A DNA stretch of 64,000 bases, taken from assembly GCA_021014325.1 (NCBI GenBank), contig CM037461.1, forward strand, positions 1,141,501-1,205,500, read 5' to 3'. The notes beneath the pieces were generated by a model. It worked only from the letters and a program-made list of their open reading frames with translations, was not told the origin of the DNA and did no database searches. Positions 20,904 to 31,200 of the stretch are shown here, one piece after another (position 1 is the stretch's first letter; every line of letters begins with the position of its first letter). Position numbers and translations under genes: made by a program. The DNA comes from Plazaster borealis (lineage: Eukaryota; Echinodermata; Asteroidea; Forcipulatida; Labidiasteridae).

Positions 20904-21204
20904 GTATTTTTTTTTTTTTTTTACACCCCAGCGAGGGGTTTTGTACTGTAACTGTCAATTCCGTCTTGAGATAGGAGACTACGTCTAACCTTAAACCCTA
21001 ACCCTAACCCTAACCCTAACCCTGATCCTAACCCTAACCCTAACCCTAACCCTGACCCTAACCCTGACCCTAACCCTAACCCTAACCCTGACCCTAACCC
21101 TAAACCTAACCCTTTATAGGCATAAATGTTTGTAGTCTCATCTCAAGACAGGAATTAGCAGTATTACAGTACAAAACCCCTCGCTGCGGTGTAAAAAAAA
21201 ATAT
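20904..21204. mobile_element. Inverted-repeat element enclosing a telomere-like array
   Basis: The left arm (20904-20983: poly-T, ACACCCCAGCGAGGGGTTTT, GTACTGTAACTG, CGTCTTGAGATAGGAGACTA) is matched in inverse by the right arm (21132-21204) with a few mismatches. Between the arms lies the AACCCT array. There is no coding sequence. Confidence 0.8.
20988..21114. repeat. Interstitial telomere-like (AACCCT)n array
   Basis: About 20 hexamers of the animal telomere sequence, with TGATCC, CTGACC and AAACCT variants. It is internal to the window, so not a chromosome end. Confidence 0.95.
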
Positions 21205-22110
21205 GCTTCCTGGTCATTAGTCGATCGTAGGACAAAGATTGAAAGGATGCTTTTCTCGGGGAATCCTCACTTCATATGGTCCTGCACTAACGTGTTCATT
21301 ATGTGGTTGAGCCTTGGGAGGGAAAAACCACATAATAACCCGTTTTGGGGTTATTATGTGGTTTGAGCCTAAACTTCATTATGTGTGGGTTTTTTTTTCA
21401 CTATGTGGTTTGGGTTATTATGGTTTGACCTGAACTATGGAGCGGTGACCTGCATATAATTGTTAATAATTATTTTTGTCTTAAGTATGGAAAAAAATCA
21501 TAATTTTGGATATGATTATCGTACATTTCCAATTTTTCTAGACAATCATACCTGTATTTTATTGTTTCTTTTCCATAATTCAAATAATAATTGAAACTGT
21601 TCCCACAAAAACTTAAGAAACAGCAGAAAATGTTCATTATATTGTGGTTGAGCAAGAATTATTTTGTTTATTCATGGAGGTTAAGCCTATATCAAGTAAT
21701 TTAAGTCAATTTTGTTACCTTTACAAAAAGCCCCCCTTTATGACACTGAATGTGTTTTTGTGAAAGATATTTGACTGATCTGACACAACTTTACTGGTGA
21801 TTTTTTGTTTTTTAAAGTTACTTTACCACTTGCAAAGATGGGCCTATGACCCCCAATTTAGAACTATACGCAGTGTTGTTAATATGCTTGATGGGTGATT
21901 TACTGTAGGTCTACATGTATTTTATCAACATAGCCTACATTTGCATAGTTTATGTCTCTTTTGTTAGTATTTTTGTTTCGTTTTTATTTCAGATACGTAT
22001 TCTAGAATACATCTTATCATTATCTAAATTGTTTTGGTCTTTGTTTACTTTTCAGTCAGAAAAAAACATTTCTTTGGAAATTGGCAGGCCTACAAGTTTA
22101 TAATAATGAT
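21205..22110. other. AT-rich spacer, nothing recognised
   Basis: Around 21290-21430 the words TTATGTGGTTTGAGCC and CATAATAACCC repeat in both orientations, probably a worn fold-back element. The rest shows no gene or known repeat. Confidence 0.4.
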
Positions 22111-22120
22111 TTTGGCCTAT

Positions 22121-22260
22121 TTAGTGTGGTGCACCCAGACGTATGAAGCCCAATTCCTCGTGCATGGTTGTGGCATCAGACGTATGAAGCCACAACCACA
22201 TTGTGGCAAGGAAGTGGGCTTCATACGTCTGTTCGTGCGTGCAGGGTGCACCACACTAAA
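22121..22260. repeat. Hairpin of fold-back unit 1
   Basis: TTTAGTGTGGTGCACCC at the left is inverted at the right end; the inner GTATGAAGCCCA and GGGCTTCATAC also pair. The same hairpin recurs at 22671-22820, 23150-23313 and 24551-24700. Confidence 0.85.
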
Positions 22261-23916
22261 TAAACTCACATAGCGACCAACGCTAAATGCTAAATATTCA
22301 AAAATACTCAAAAAATATTTCAAAGTCTCTCAGCCTCTTGAAAACCATTCAGATATATTTCCAGACAACTAAACTTAAGATTTCTTTTCAATTTTTGGCA
22401 GGTCAGCCGTTTGGAATTATTTTTTGATAATTACCCCAGAAACAAAAAGAAAGAAAAAAGTGCTTTTTCACAAGCCGACTTGCTGCCAGTTTTCATCGAT
22501 GCACTCCTCTAATTCCCAAGCCAAACTGGACCAACTTTAACGCCTAAATTTATCAAATCTCCTCAAAAGGTGAAGCACAGAACCCCCTGGTTCTGTTAGA
22601 TTGTTATAACTACACAGTCTATTAATTGCAAGACCCCCAAAACGTTATTATTCAAATGATTTTGGCCTTTTTAGTGTGGTGCACCCAGACGTATGAAGCC
22701 CACTTCCTCGTGCATGGTTGTGGCATCAGACGTATGAAGCCACAACCACAGCCGTTGCAATTTACGTGGTTGTGGCAAGGAATTGGGCTTCATACGTCTG
22801 TTCGTGCGTGCAGGGTGCACCCCTCTTGAAAACCAATCAGATATTTCCAGACAACTAAACTTAAGATTTCTTTTCGATTTTTGGCAGGTCAGCCGTTTGG
22901 AATTGTTGATAAGTACCCCAGAAGAAAAAACACACCAAAATGTGCTTTTTCACAAACCGACTTGCTGCCAGTTTTCATCGAGGCACTCCTCTAATTCCCC
23001 AGCCAAGCAGAACCAACTTTAACGCCTAAATTTATCAAATCTCCTGAAAAGTTGAAGCACGGAGCCTCCAGGTTCTGGTAGATTGTTATAATTACACAGT
23101 CTATCAATTGCATCACCCCAAAACGTTATTATTCAAATGATTTTGGCATATTTAGTGTGGTGCACCCAGACGTATGAAGCCCAATTCCTCGTGCATGGTT
23201 GTGGCATCAGACGTATGAAGCCACAACCACAGCCGTTGCAATTATGTGCGTGGTTGTGGCAAGGAATTGGGCTTCATACGTCTGTTCGTGCGTGCAGGGT
23301 GCACCACACTAAAGAAACTCACATAGCAACCAACGCTAAATGCTAAATATTCAAAAATACTCAAAACATTATTTCAAAGTCTCTCAGCCTCTTGAAAACC
23401 AATCAGATATATTTCCAGACAACTAAACTTAAGATTTCTTTTTCAATTTTTGGCAGGTCAACCGTGATGAATTTTTGCAAACTACCCCAGAAGAAAAAAA
23501 CACGATTTTTTTGTTTTTTCCAAAACCGAATTGCTGCCAGTTTTCGTGAAGCACTTTAACAGGTTCACATTTAACTACACATTTTCACATATTACCGTTT
23601 TTTGGAAATATATAGCATTTTTTCTTGAAGTTGTCTCTTAAATGTTAAAATCATGCTATTTTTGTTCATAAAATATTTCTAGAGGAACAAAGTTAGAACC
23701 TGGTGCACTTAAAAAAAAAATTTTTATCAGTCTTTTGATTTTTTTTTTTTTTTTTTGCAAAACAATGTGCCAAATTGCGTACTCATAACTATTGTTGCAT
23801 CATAACATCACAGAAAAATACTCACACCTTTATATTTACAATTATGTACTTCACTATTGGGAAAGCTGACAAAATAAAAGTTTAATTGTGACTCGATTTG
23901 TTATAATTTAGGTCAG

Positions 23917-24150
23917 GGGATAGATTTTTCTATCCCTTGTTCCTCAAATCCAGCAGAAAAGGGGAAGGGATAGAATTTTCTATCCCTTGTTCCTCAAACC
24001 TAGCCGAAATGAGGAGGGGATAGAATTTTCTATCCCTTGTTCCTTATAACTAGCCGAAAAGTGGAAGGGATTGATTTTTGTATCCTTTGCTGCTTAAACC
24101 AAGCGTAAAAAGAGGAAGGGATAGATTGTTGTATCCCTTGGACCGCAAAC
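23917..24150 (+). repeat. 50-bp minisatellite with an internal palindrome
   Basis: Five units spaced 50-51 bases, each with GGGATAGAATTTTCTATCCC (a 20-base perfect palindrome in the best copies) then TTGTTCCTCAAACCTAGCCG. Units 4 and 5 are diverged. Confidence 0.9.
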
Positions 24151-24966
24151 ATGAAAAAATGTGCGTTATATTGCTAACAAATAACTGGAATTTTTCAATA
24201 TTTTAAATGTTAGCTTAGAAAAATTTGATTGATTTGTAAAATCTGGAGCATGTTTTTCACAGTTTTGAGGAAAATAAGGTAAAAGAACAATTTGATGCTT
24301 TAAAATCCTGTTTTGGTTGCAATTATCGGACTATAATGACAATTTTAAGCATTAAATTTGAATATGAAAAAACGCAGTTAAATATGAACCTGTTTCTCCG
24401 GTCAAATAGGGCCAACTTTAACGCCGAATTTTATCAAGTTTCCTTAAAAGTTGAAGCACAGAACCCCAGGTTCTGGTAGATTGTTATAATTACACAGTCT
24501 ATTGATTGCATTACCCCAAAAACGTTATTATTCAAATGATTTTGGCCTATTTAGTGTGGTGCACCCAGACGTATGAAGCCCAATTCCTCGTGCATGGTTG
24601 TGGCATCAGACTTATGAAGCAACAACCACAGCCGTTGCAATCTGCGTGGTTGTGGCAAGGAATTTGGCTTCATACGTCTGTTTGTGCGTGCAGGGTGCAC
24701 CCCTCTTGAAAACCAATCAGATATATTTCCAGACAACTAAACTTAAGATTTCTTTTCAATTTTTGGCAGGTCAGCCGTTTGGAATTGTTGATGATTCCCC
24801 CAGAAGAAAAAAACACACCAAAATGTGCTTTTTCACTGCCCGGCTTGCTGCCAGTTTTCATCGAGGCACTCCTCTATTTCCCCAGCCAAACAGGACCAAC
24901 TTTAACGCCTAAATTTATCAAATCTCCATAAAAGTTGAAGCACAGAACCCCCAGGTTCTGGTAGAT

Positions 24967-25257
24967 TGTTGATAGTATAAAACATTGTGAGAAACGACTC
25001 CCTCTGAAGTAACGTAGTTTTTGCGAAAGGGGTAATTTTTCACTAAAATAATAAAAACTTCTTGCAAGAAGTTTTTATTCCTATCTGAAAGCACACAAAT
25101 TTGTACAACAAGGGTGTTTTTTCCTTCATCATTTTCTTGCAACTTCGACGACCAATGAGCCAAAATTTTCACAGGCTTGTTATATGCGTATGTTGGGATA
25201 CACCAAGTGAGAACACTGGTCTTTGACAATTTCCAAACGTGTACACGATGCCTTTAA
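24967..25257 (+). mobile_element. TTAA MITE, subfamily A, left end missing
   Basis: Starts abruptly inside the element at GTTGATAGTATAAAACATTG, fused to the fold-back array sequence, and runs to the right terminus GATGCCTTTAA. Confidence 0.75.
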
Positions 25258-25259
25258 AA

Positions 25260-26172
25260 GCTGCTTGGGTAAAATGACTCCTAGATCAGGAAAATACAGG
25301 TAGCTGGAAAGTTTTTTCTCGTATCTTCCCCCAATTTGGAGGTCTATAGCTTATTTGAAGGGAATTTTTCAACAATGTTATAAGTCTCTCCATGAACTCC
25401 TCCATGCTAACCGATATTTTGTTAGCTTGGAGCCTAGTTACTTATAAGATGCCAACTACTCTTCATGAATTTTTAAATCAGAGCCTGTGGGCAAATTCCT
25501 TTATTTCCATTGCAGGTCAACCTCTATTTTATAAACAATGGTATGAAGCAGGTATTCTCAAGGTCAATAACATTGTTGCCCGAAATGGCGCTTTCCTTTC
25601 ATTTAAGGACCTCCATTTTAAATACAAATTTAAAACCACTTACATTCAATTTTTTTGGACTGTTAAAAGCAATCCCTTCTGTTTGGATAGCTAAATGGAT
25701 CGGAAGAAATGTTCACCCACTTGACACCATTGTTACTAACCCGCTCATCAAGAAAAAGGATTTTGTTAAACATGCTTATAATGAGATAATGGACAAGGTT
25801 AGGGACAAACCAGTGAAAATTATAGCTAAATGGAGTGCCTCTTATACAATCAACCAGGAGGATTGGAGTCGTCTTTTCTCCCTGCCCTACAGATGCTCAA
25901 TTGATACTAAAACTAGAATTTTCCAGTTTATGTTCCTACATAGGCTGAAGGTCAACAATGTTTAGTGCATAAAATTGGGCTTATTAACAGCCCAAATGTA
26001 CGTTTTGTGAGGCAGATGAAGAAAATGTTTCTCATCTATTTTTTAACTGTACAATCCTTCTGGTGTCAGGTACAGAGATGGCTGTCAGCCAAACTCAGTT
26101 CACTTAGTTTTCTCGGAATTCTCTATCATGTTTGGGTATAATATGAACGATCCTTGTTTGCTCATCGATCAC
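25260..26172 (+). pseudogene. L1/Tx1-like LINE ORF2 remnant, part 1
   Basis: Broken reading frames hold ORF2 C-terminal blocks of L1/Tx1-clade LINEs: QPLFYKQWYEAGI, NGAFLSFKDLHFKYKFKTT, FFGLLKAIPSVW and a cysteine-rich CTFCEADEENVSHLFFNC motif (about 25990-26055). Several frameshifts separate them. The sequence is cut at 26172 by a MITE and resumes at 26549. Confidence 0.8.
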
Positions 26173-26548
26173 TTAAAGGCACTGTACAAGTTTGGTAATT
26201 ACTCAAAATATATATTAGCATAAAAACTGATTTGGTAACGAGCAACAGAGAGCTGTTGATAGTATAAAACATTTTGAAAAACGACTCCCTCTGAAGTAAC
26301 GTAGTTTTTGAGAAAGAGATAATTTCTCACTAAAATAATAAAAACTTCTTGCAAGAAGATTTTATTCCTACATCTGAAAGCACACAAATTTGTACAACAA
26401 GGGTGTTTTTTCTTTCATCATTTTCTTGCAACTTCGACGACCAATTGAGCCCAACTTTTCACAGGCTTGTTATTTTATGCATATGTTGGGATACACTGAA
26501 TGAGAACACTGGTCTTTGACAATTACCAAACGTGTACGATGCCTTTAA
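26173..26548 (+). mobile_element. TTAA MITE, subfamily A, complete, with empty-site proof
   Basis: Ends TTAAAGGCACTGTACAAGTT and, inverted, TTAAAGGCATCGTACACGTT. It sits inside LINE ORF2. Removing it together with one TTAA joins the LINE frame as ...LLIDH-LIIVGKQYIYKCK..., which is the expected continuous protein. This fixes the element at 372 bp plus a TTAA duplication, the signature of piggyBac-type insertion. A palindromic centre, ACTTCTTGCAAGAAG, lies at about 26345. Confidence 0.93.
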
Positions 26549-26882
26549 TTATTGTAGGTAAACAGTACATTTACAAATGCAAATATGAAGAGAAGCTTCC
26601 TGTATTTAACGCTTTTAAAAATATGGTTACTTTGACAGAAAGAATTGAATTCAACATTGCTCAAAAAAGAGATAGGCTGGTAAAGCATAATGTTAAATGG
26701 CACCATCTAAGAGATGCTCTATAACGGGTTTATTTTTACTGTTTTTTGTTGTTGTTGTACCGTAATTATTACTGATTTGACTATTTTGAAGTTCATTCTT
26801 TATGTACTACTTACTATATTCTGTGCATTATTTTGGATTGTGTTATTACTGATTGACTGAATAAAAATAAAATTAAAAAAAA
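26549..26882 (+). pseudogene. L1/Tx1-like LINE ORF2 remnant, part 2, with 3' end
   Basis: Encodes the ORF2 end (IVGKQYIYKCKYEEKLPVF, ERIEFNIAQKRDRL, then KWHHLRDAL and a stop at 26722-26724), a short 3' UTR, and AATAAAAATAAAATTAAAAA as an A-rich tail. Confidence 0.85.
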
Positions 26883-27343
26883 GGTTACCAGCCAAACCAC
26901 CATGTCACGTGTAGCATAATTGACTGATATCCTGCTTATGTTTTGCTTAGCAGAGAATGTTCACGAAATATTTCTTTCTTTCTTTAAGCAGCTCTATGAA
27001 ATTGGGCCCTGGTAAAGTCTGCAGCCAAAGTATCCGATTAAAACGGTTGATTTTGATTGAAGTTCTTTGGGAAAATCGAGTCATCTAATCTTAATTCATT
27101 GAATTTACAAACATAGCTTGATACGTGTTTACAGGAGAAGACAAGCCGCATGGTATTCGGAATCCACAATAATAGGCAAATTGTTGCAAGTTCTATATCA
27201 AAACAATTTACAAAAAATAATATCCTTTATCCGGCTAGCTATACAATAATTCGAAAGTGAACATTATTTTTCCCTTATAAACATGTAGACCATGTCACTT
27301 CAAATTAATCTATCATCTTGTAAACTGCACACAAGGAATTAAT

Positions 27344-27371
27344 AATAATAACAATAATAATAATAATAATA
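27344..27371. repeat. (TAA)n microsatellite
   Basis: AATAATAATAACAATAATAA-type run, followed by a SINE-like TATAGCGCTTTAACACACCC. Confidence 0.85.
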
Positions 27372-27582
27372 CTGAATATACTAATATAGCGCTTTAACAC
27401 ACCCGATGGGCGTAACAGCTTGATAATATTTACAATGTTTAATTGTTTAATTAGTTATTTATCATTCATTTATTTGTTGCCTATAGATATTTCAGAAAAT
27501 GTTCCATATTTCAAATACATGTTTTGAGCAAGTTTCATTTAGCTTAGCATATAAATGAACGCACTTAGCAGGAAGTTGGCTT

Positions 27583-27956
27583 TTAAAGTCACTGTACACG
27601 TTTGGTAATTACTCAATTAGCATAAAAACTGACTTGGTAACGAGCAATAGAGAGCTGTTGATAGTATAAAACATTGTGAGAAACGACTCCCTCTGAAGTA
27701 ACGTAGTTTTTGAGAAAGAGGTAATTTTCACTAAAATAATAACATACTTCTTGCAAGAAGCCTTTTATTCCTATCTGAAAGCGCACAAATTTGTACAACA
27801 AGGGTGTTTTTTCTTTCATCATTTTCTTGCAACTTCGATGACCATAACAATTGAGCCCAAATTTTCACATGCTTGTTAATTTATACGTATGTTAATTTAT
27901 ACATATAGTGAGAATACTGGTCTTTGACAATTACCAAACGTGTTCAGTGCCTTTAA
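27583..27956 (+). mobile_element. TTAA MITE, subfamily A, complete
   Basis: TTAAAGTCACTGTACACGTT to GTGTTCAGTGCCTTTAA; same layout as 26173-26548. It lies about 115 bases beyond the stop of the Ig-domain gene. Confidence 0.88.
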
Positions 27957-28070
27957 AAAGGTAATATTTCAGCTCATTATATCCAATACAAAAGCCATGT
28001 GCTTTGAAACAGCCGTCAGGAGGCGGTCTAGGACTGTTTTACACGGGGAGAGGGTTAGTATCTTCCTCAT

Positions 28071-28294
28071 CTACGACTGTCGCTTGACGATATCGCGCAT
28101 ACGATACTGGCGGCCGAGGATCTGAAGGGGGATGAGTTCCTTCTTCAACATCAGGACCTCAATCTCTAGTTCCAGCTTACTGATCTCCAGTTCCCTGCGC
28201 TCAGCGACCAATGAGTCTTCCCCAATGCTCTCCATGACGTCCGCACTCTGCGTGATATCTGCTCTTTCAGCCAATTGACTCAGGAACGACGACG
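28071..28294 (-). CDS. Ig-domain gene exon 5 (coiled coil, stop)
   Basis: Acceptor ATAAAACAG|CGTC; stop TAG at 28073-28071. The phase fits exon 4. Charged and leucine-rich, it resembles the C-terminal helices that follow Myb/SANT-like domains in transposon-derived proteins, so an exonised foreign piece is possible. The acceptor lacks a strong pyrimidine tract, which makes this the weakest exon. Confidence 0.6.
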
Positions 28295-31200
28295 CTGTTT
28301 TATATTAATGTAAGTAGGATTTGAAACTTTGCATGGTGGGAGAACATCAGGTGTGGTTTGCAGTGACACCATGTGTAAAATCTCTTTTGAGTGGTTGTGG
28401 TTCTGAGAAGAACTGGTGGTCTGAGAACTCACCACTGGTTCTTCTCATCAGAACACCACTACTCAAAAGAGATTTTACACAATGGTGTCACCGCAAACCT
28501 CACCTAATTATTTTGTAACGGTTATAAGGAATAATGACATTGTATACAAACATAATAAGTATGCCTTTACAAAAAGTAAATAGCATAAAAGCATAAAATG
28601 CGGTAAACTACATGAACTATACACAATACGAGAAACTTAACACGAATCGATTTTGGGGGCTCTTGCAATGCCAAAAAGTGAACACTGTAGGGCCTATCGA
28701 TACCCTTTGAGCACTTTCTGAGAGTTTAGAGTCTACAAAGACCCTATACATTTTTTACTTGCGTTTATCACAACGTAACACTGGGCTAGTTTGTGTGTCA
28801 GCAGAGGCCATGAAAGGCCATTACACGTGCTGATGATCATATTCAAGTCCTACTTATGGTTACGCCCTATGTTCCGACACCCGTATGTTTCGACACCCCT
28901 ATGTTCCGACAACCCTGGTGTATTGTCCTATTCCTAACCCTAACCCTAACCCTAACCCTAACCCTATATGTAAATCATGAGGGGGTTGTCGGAACATAGG
29001 GGTGTCGGAATATAGGAGTGTCGGAATATAGAGCAGTCACCCCTACTTATAACTAAGTAGCTTCTAGAAACAATTGAGTAAAACTTACCGGCAATTACTT
29101 TGGGAGGCATCGGTGTTGTCCGTGTCCCATCATCAATGCAGCAGTCTGTATAAATTCGAATTTTAAAGAAAGAGACTTTTTTGTTACGGTAAATAAATAC
29201 AAGCCCAAGTTCGGTGAGAACCAGTAAGTGTATGTATTCATCAAAATTGCTACAGGAGCAATTTATGAACTTATTTTTACGATGGTCATTTACTTTACCA
29301 ACAATTTTCCATGAAAGGCTTTTAAATGACAAATCTGCTATTGGTTTTTCTTTTTGTCAATTGGATTGTGTACTATTATTAGTTCTTGACTTACCGTCCA
29401 GGGACATGTGCGAGTGACTGGTCTCGATATTTCCCTCGAAGATGTAAGTGAACCGGGCAGTAACGTTACATACACGGTGACCGACGCAGACCGGACTGTG
29501 AATCGCAAGGGAAGAATCGTGAAGTTCAACCGCCTGGTGCGAAGGGGCATCGCCGCTGCTCATCCGTGGAACGGTGACGCCATTCACCAGGTAGGACACT
29601 GCGCCGTTGAAACGACACTTTTCCTCGGTGTTAAGGACAACATTGTTGCCTTCATCGGGGCGATACAACTCGCTCTGACTGTTTTCTTCCTCCTTGTTCA
29701 GACTAAAGTGCGGCTCTGGATGAGTAGACAGAAAACGAAATCGGTTTTAAATGTCATAGTTCCAGGTTGTTACGTGCGGCTAATCCCTAAGCGATCAAAA
29801 GAATCAGGCACGACAGAGACAAGTGGAAAGACAGAACATGAAGATACTTAGCACCAGCAATTATAATTAATAACAAATAATTTAATACAAGAACCATTAT
29901 ATACGCAAAAACAGTAAACTAAGCAATAGAATTACATGTGGGAATATTAATACAATGCAAAATTAAAGACCCTAAAATACCGGTGAGAGATGACTGGGTT
30001 GCACTGGCAGTCGTCTTTATTGAAGTTAACTGAAGTCCTTGCAGCATCTTGGTAGTTGGGATGCAGTTGATTCTCTCTGTTGCACTGGACCGGTCTGGTC
30101 CAGGTCATCTAGGCAGAGCCTCAAAACCTAGCGTGGGATTTAGGCCATCTAGGGAGAAACCTCAAGACCGGGCGTGGGTCTTAGGCCATCGGCAGAGTGC
30201 AAGAACCGGGTGGTTCAAGCCGTCAACTTGAAGGAGAGACAGGGCAGTTAGTGAGTGGCGGTCACTGCCTGTGATGAAGGCGCAAGAACCGGGTGGTTCA
30301 AGCCGTCAACTTGAAGGAGAACAGAAACATTTCTGCTATAGCGGTTTCTGTTGGCATGATGAAGTATGGTGACACTCATCGGGGAAGAGTTGGGCAGAGC
30401 CCCTGGCTGACTCAGTGGTGGTGGAGTGATGACTGTAACCCAGGATGAGAAATACCTTGGCTTATATAGTCCTACATAACTACACAATGCAGAGGGCAAT
30501 TATTACTTAAATTCTTGTGCCCGCTGCCAAGTAACAATAATGATTTAAGAAAACATTGTTACATTAATGACCACTGCATTAAGCAAACAATAAACATTTT
30601 ATAAACAACATTCCATGTGGGACCTAATACCACAGACATTCTTCAATTGTCCCAATGTAATCCACGACAATAGATTAACGGGTGAGTTTAAATGGGGAGA
30701 AGGAATCCCATCTGTAACAAGGTATACACAATAGTACAAATTGTGAGGGATTTAACTTGTTTATGATTTGTTTTTCACTTACACCGATGTGTATTACGCA
30801 CTGTATACTCAGTACTTTCCCCAGTTCTGTGAAAAAAAAATCCACTGGAAAATCACGTTGGTGGGATTCGAACATAGTATTCGAACTGCCTCTAGCCACC
30901 GGGCTAGCTCGGTGGTCTAGTTGTAAGACATCTGCTCTAGCAATGCAAAGGTCGTTGGTTCGATTCCCACCCGAGTGACATGCCTGAGAATTTTGTTTAC
31001 CCGAACTTGGGAAAGTACTGAGCATACAGTGCTTAATACACATCGGTGTAAGGGCAAGGGTAAGGGTTAAACAAATTAATATTCTTTATCCCCGATGCAA
31101 AATTAACATCTATTAAATTTAACTTGAGTTATACTTATATCAACTTTCAAGACAAATTGTAAGAATTGTCTTAAAGAAACATCAAATACACCTGGGTTTA

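Larger units (their letters stand above)
22111..24960 (+). repeat. Tandem array of roughly 450-bp fold-back units
   Basis: Four units (starting about 22111, 22661, 23136, 24535). Each has a hairpin (GTGCACCCAGACGTATGAAG ... CTTCATACGTCTGTTCGTGC ... GGGTGCAC) followed by a common body with CAGACAACTAAACTTAAGAT, TTGGCAGGTCAGCCGTTTGG and AACTTTAACGCCTAAATTTA. Units 2 and 4 lack the middle AACGCTAAATGC block. Unit 3 is enlarged by extra sequence with a 50-bp minisatellite. A solitary fragment lies at 35425-35530. Confidence 0.85.

Noticed and set aside
20988..21114. Chromosome end
   Set aside because: Ordinary sequence and genes continue on both sides and variant hexamers are present.
22111..24960. 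CRISPR-like array because of regularly repeated hairpins
   Set aside because: Units are about 450 bp, intervening sequence is also repeated, and the genome is eukaryotic.
25392..25965. Two overlapping host genes of 100 and 151 residues
   Set aside because: Both are frame pieces of one decayed LINE ORF2, recognisable by its C-terminal motifs.
29408..29851. 147-residue plus-strand frame
   Set aside because: It overlaps an Ig-gene exon with good splice sites on the opposite strand and shows no family similarity.
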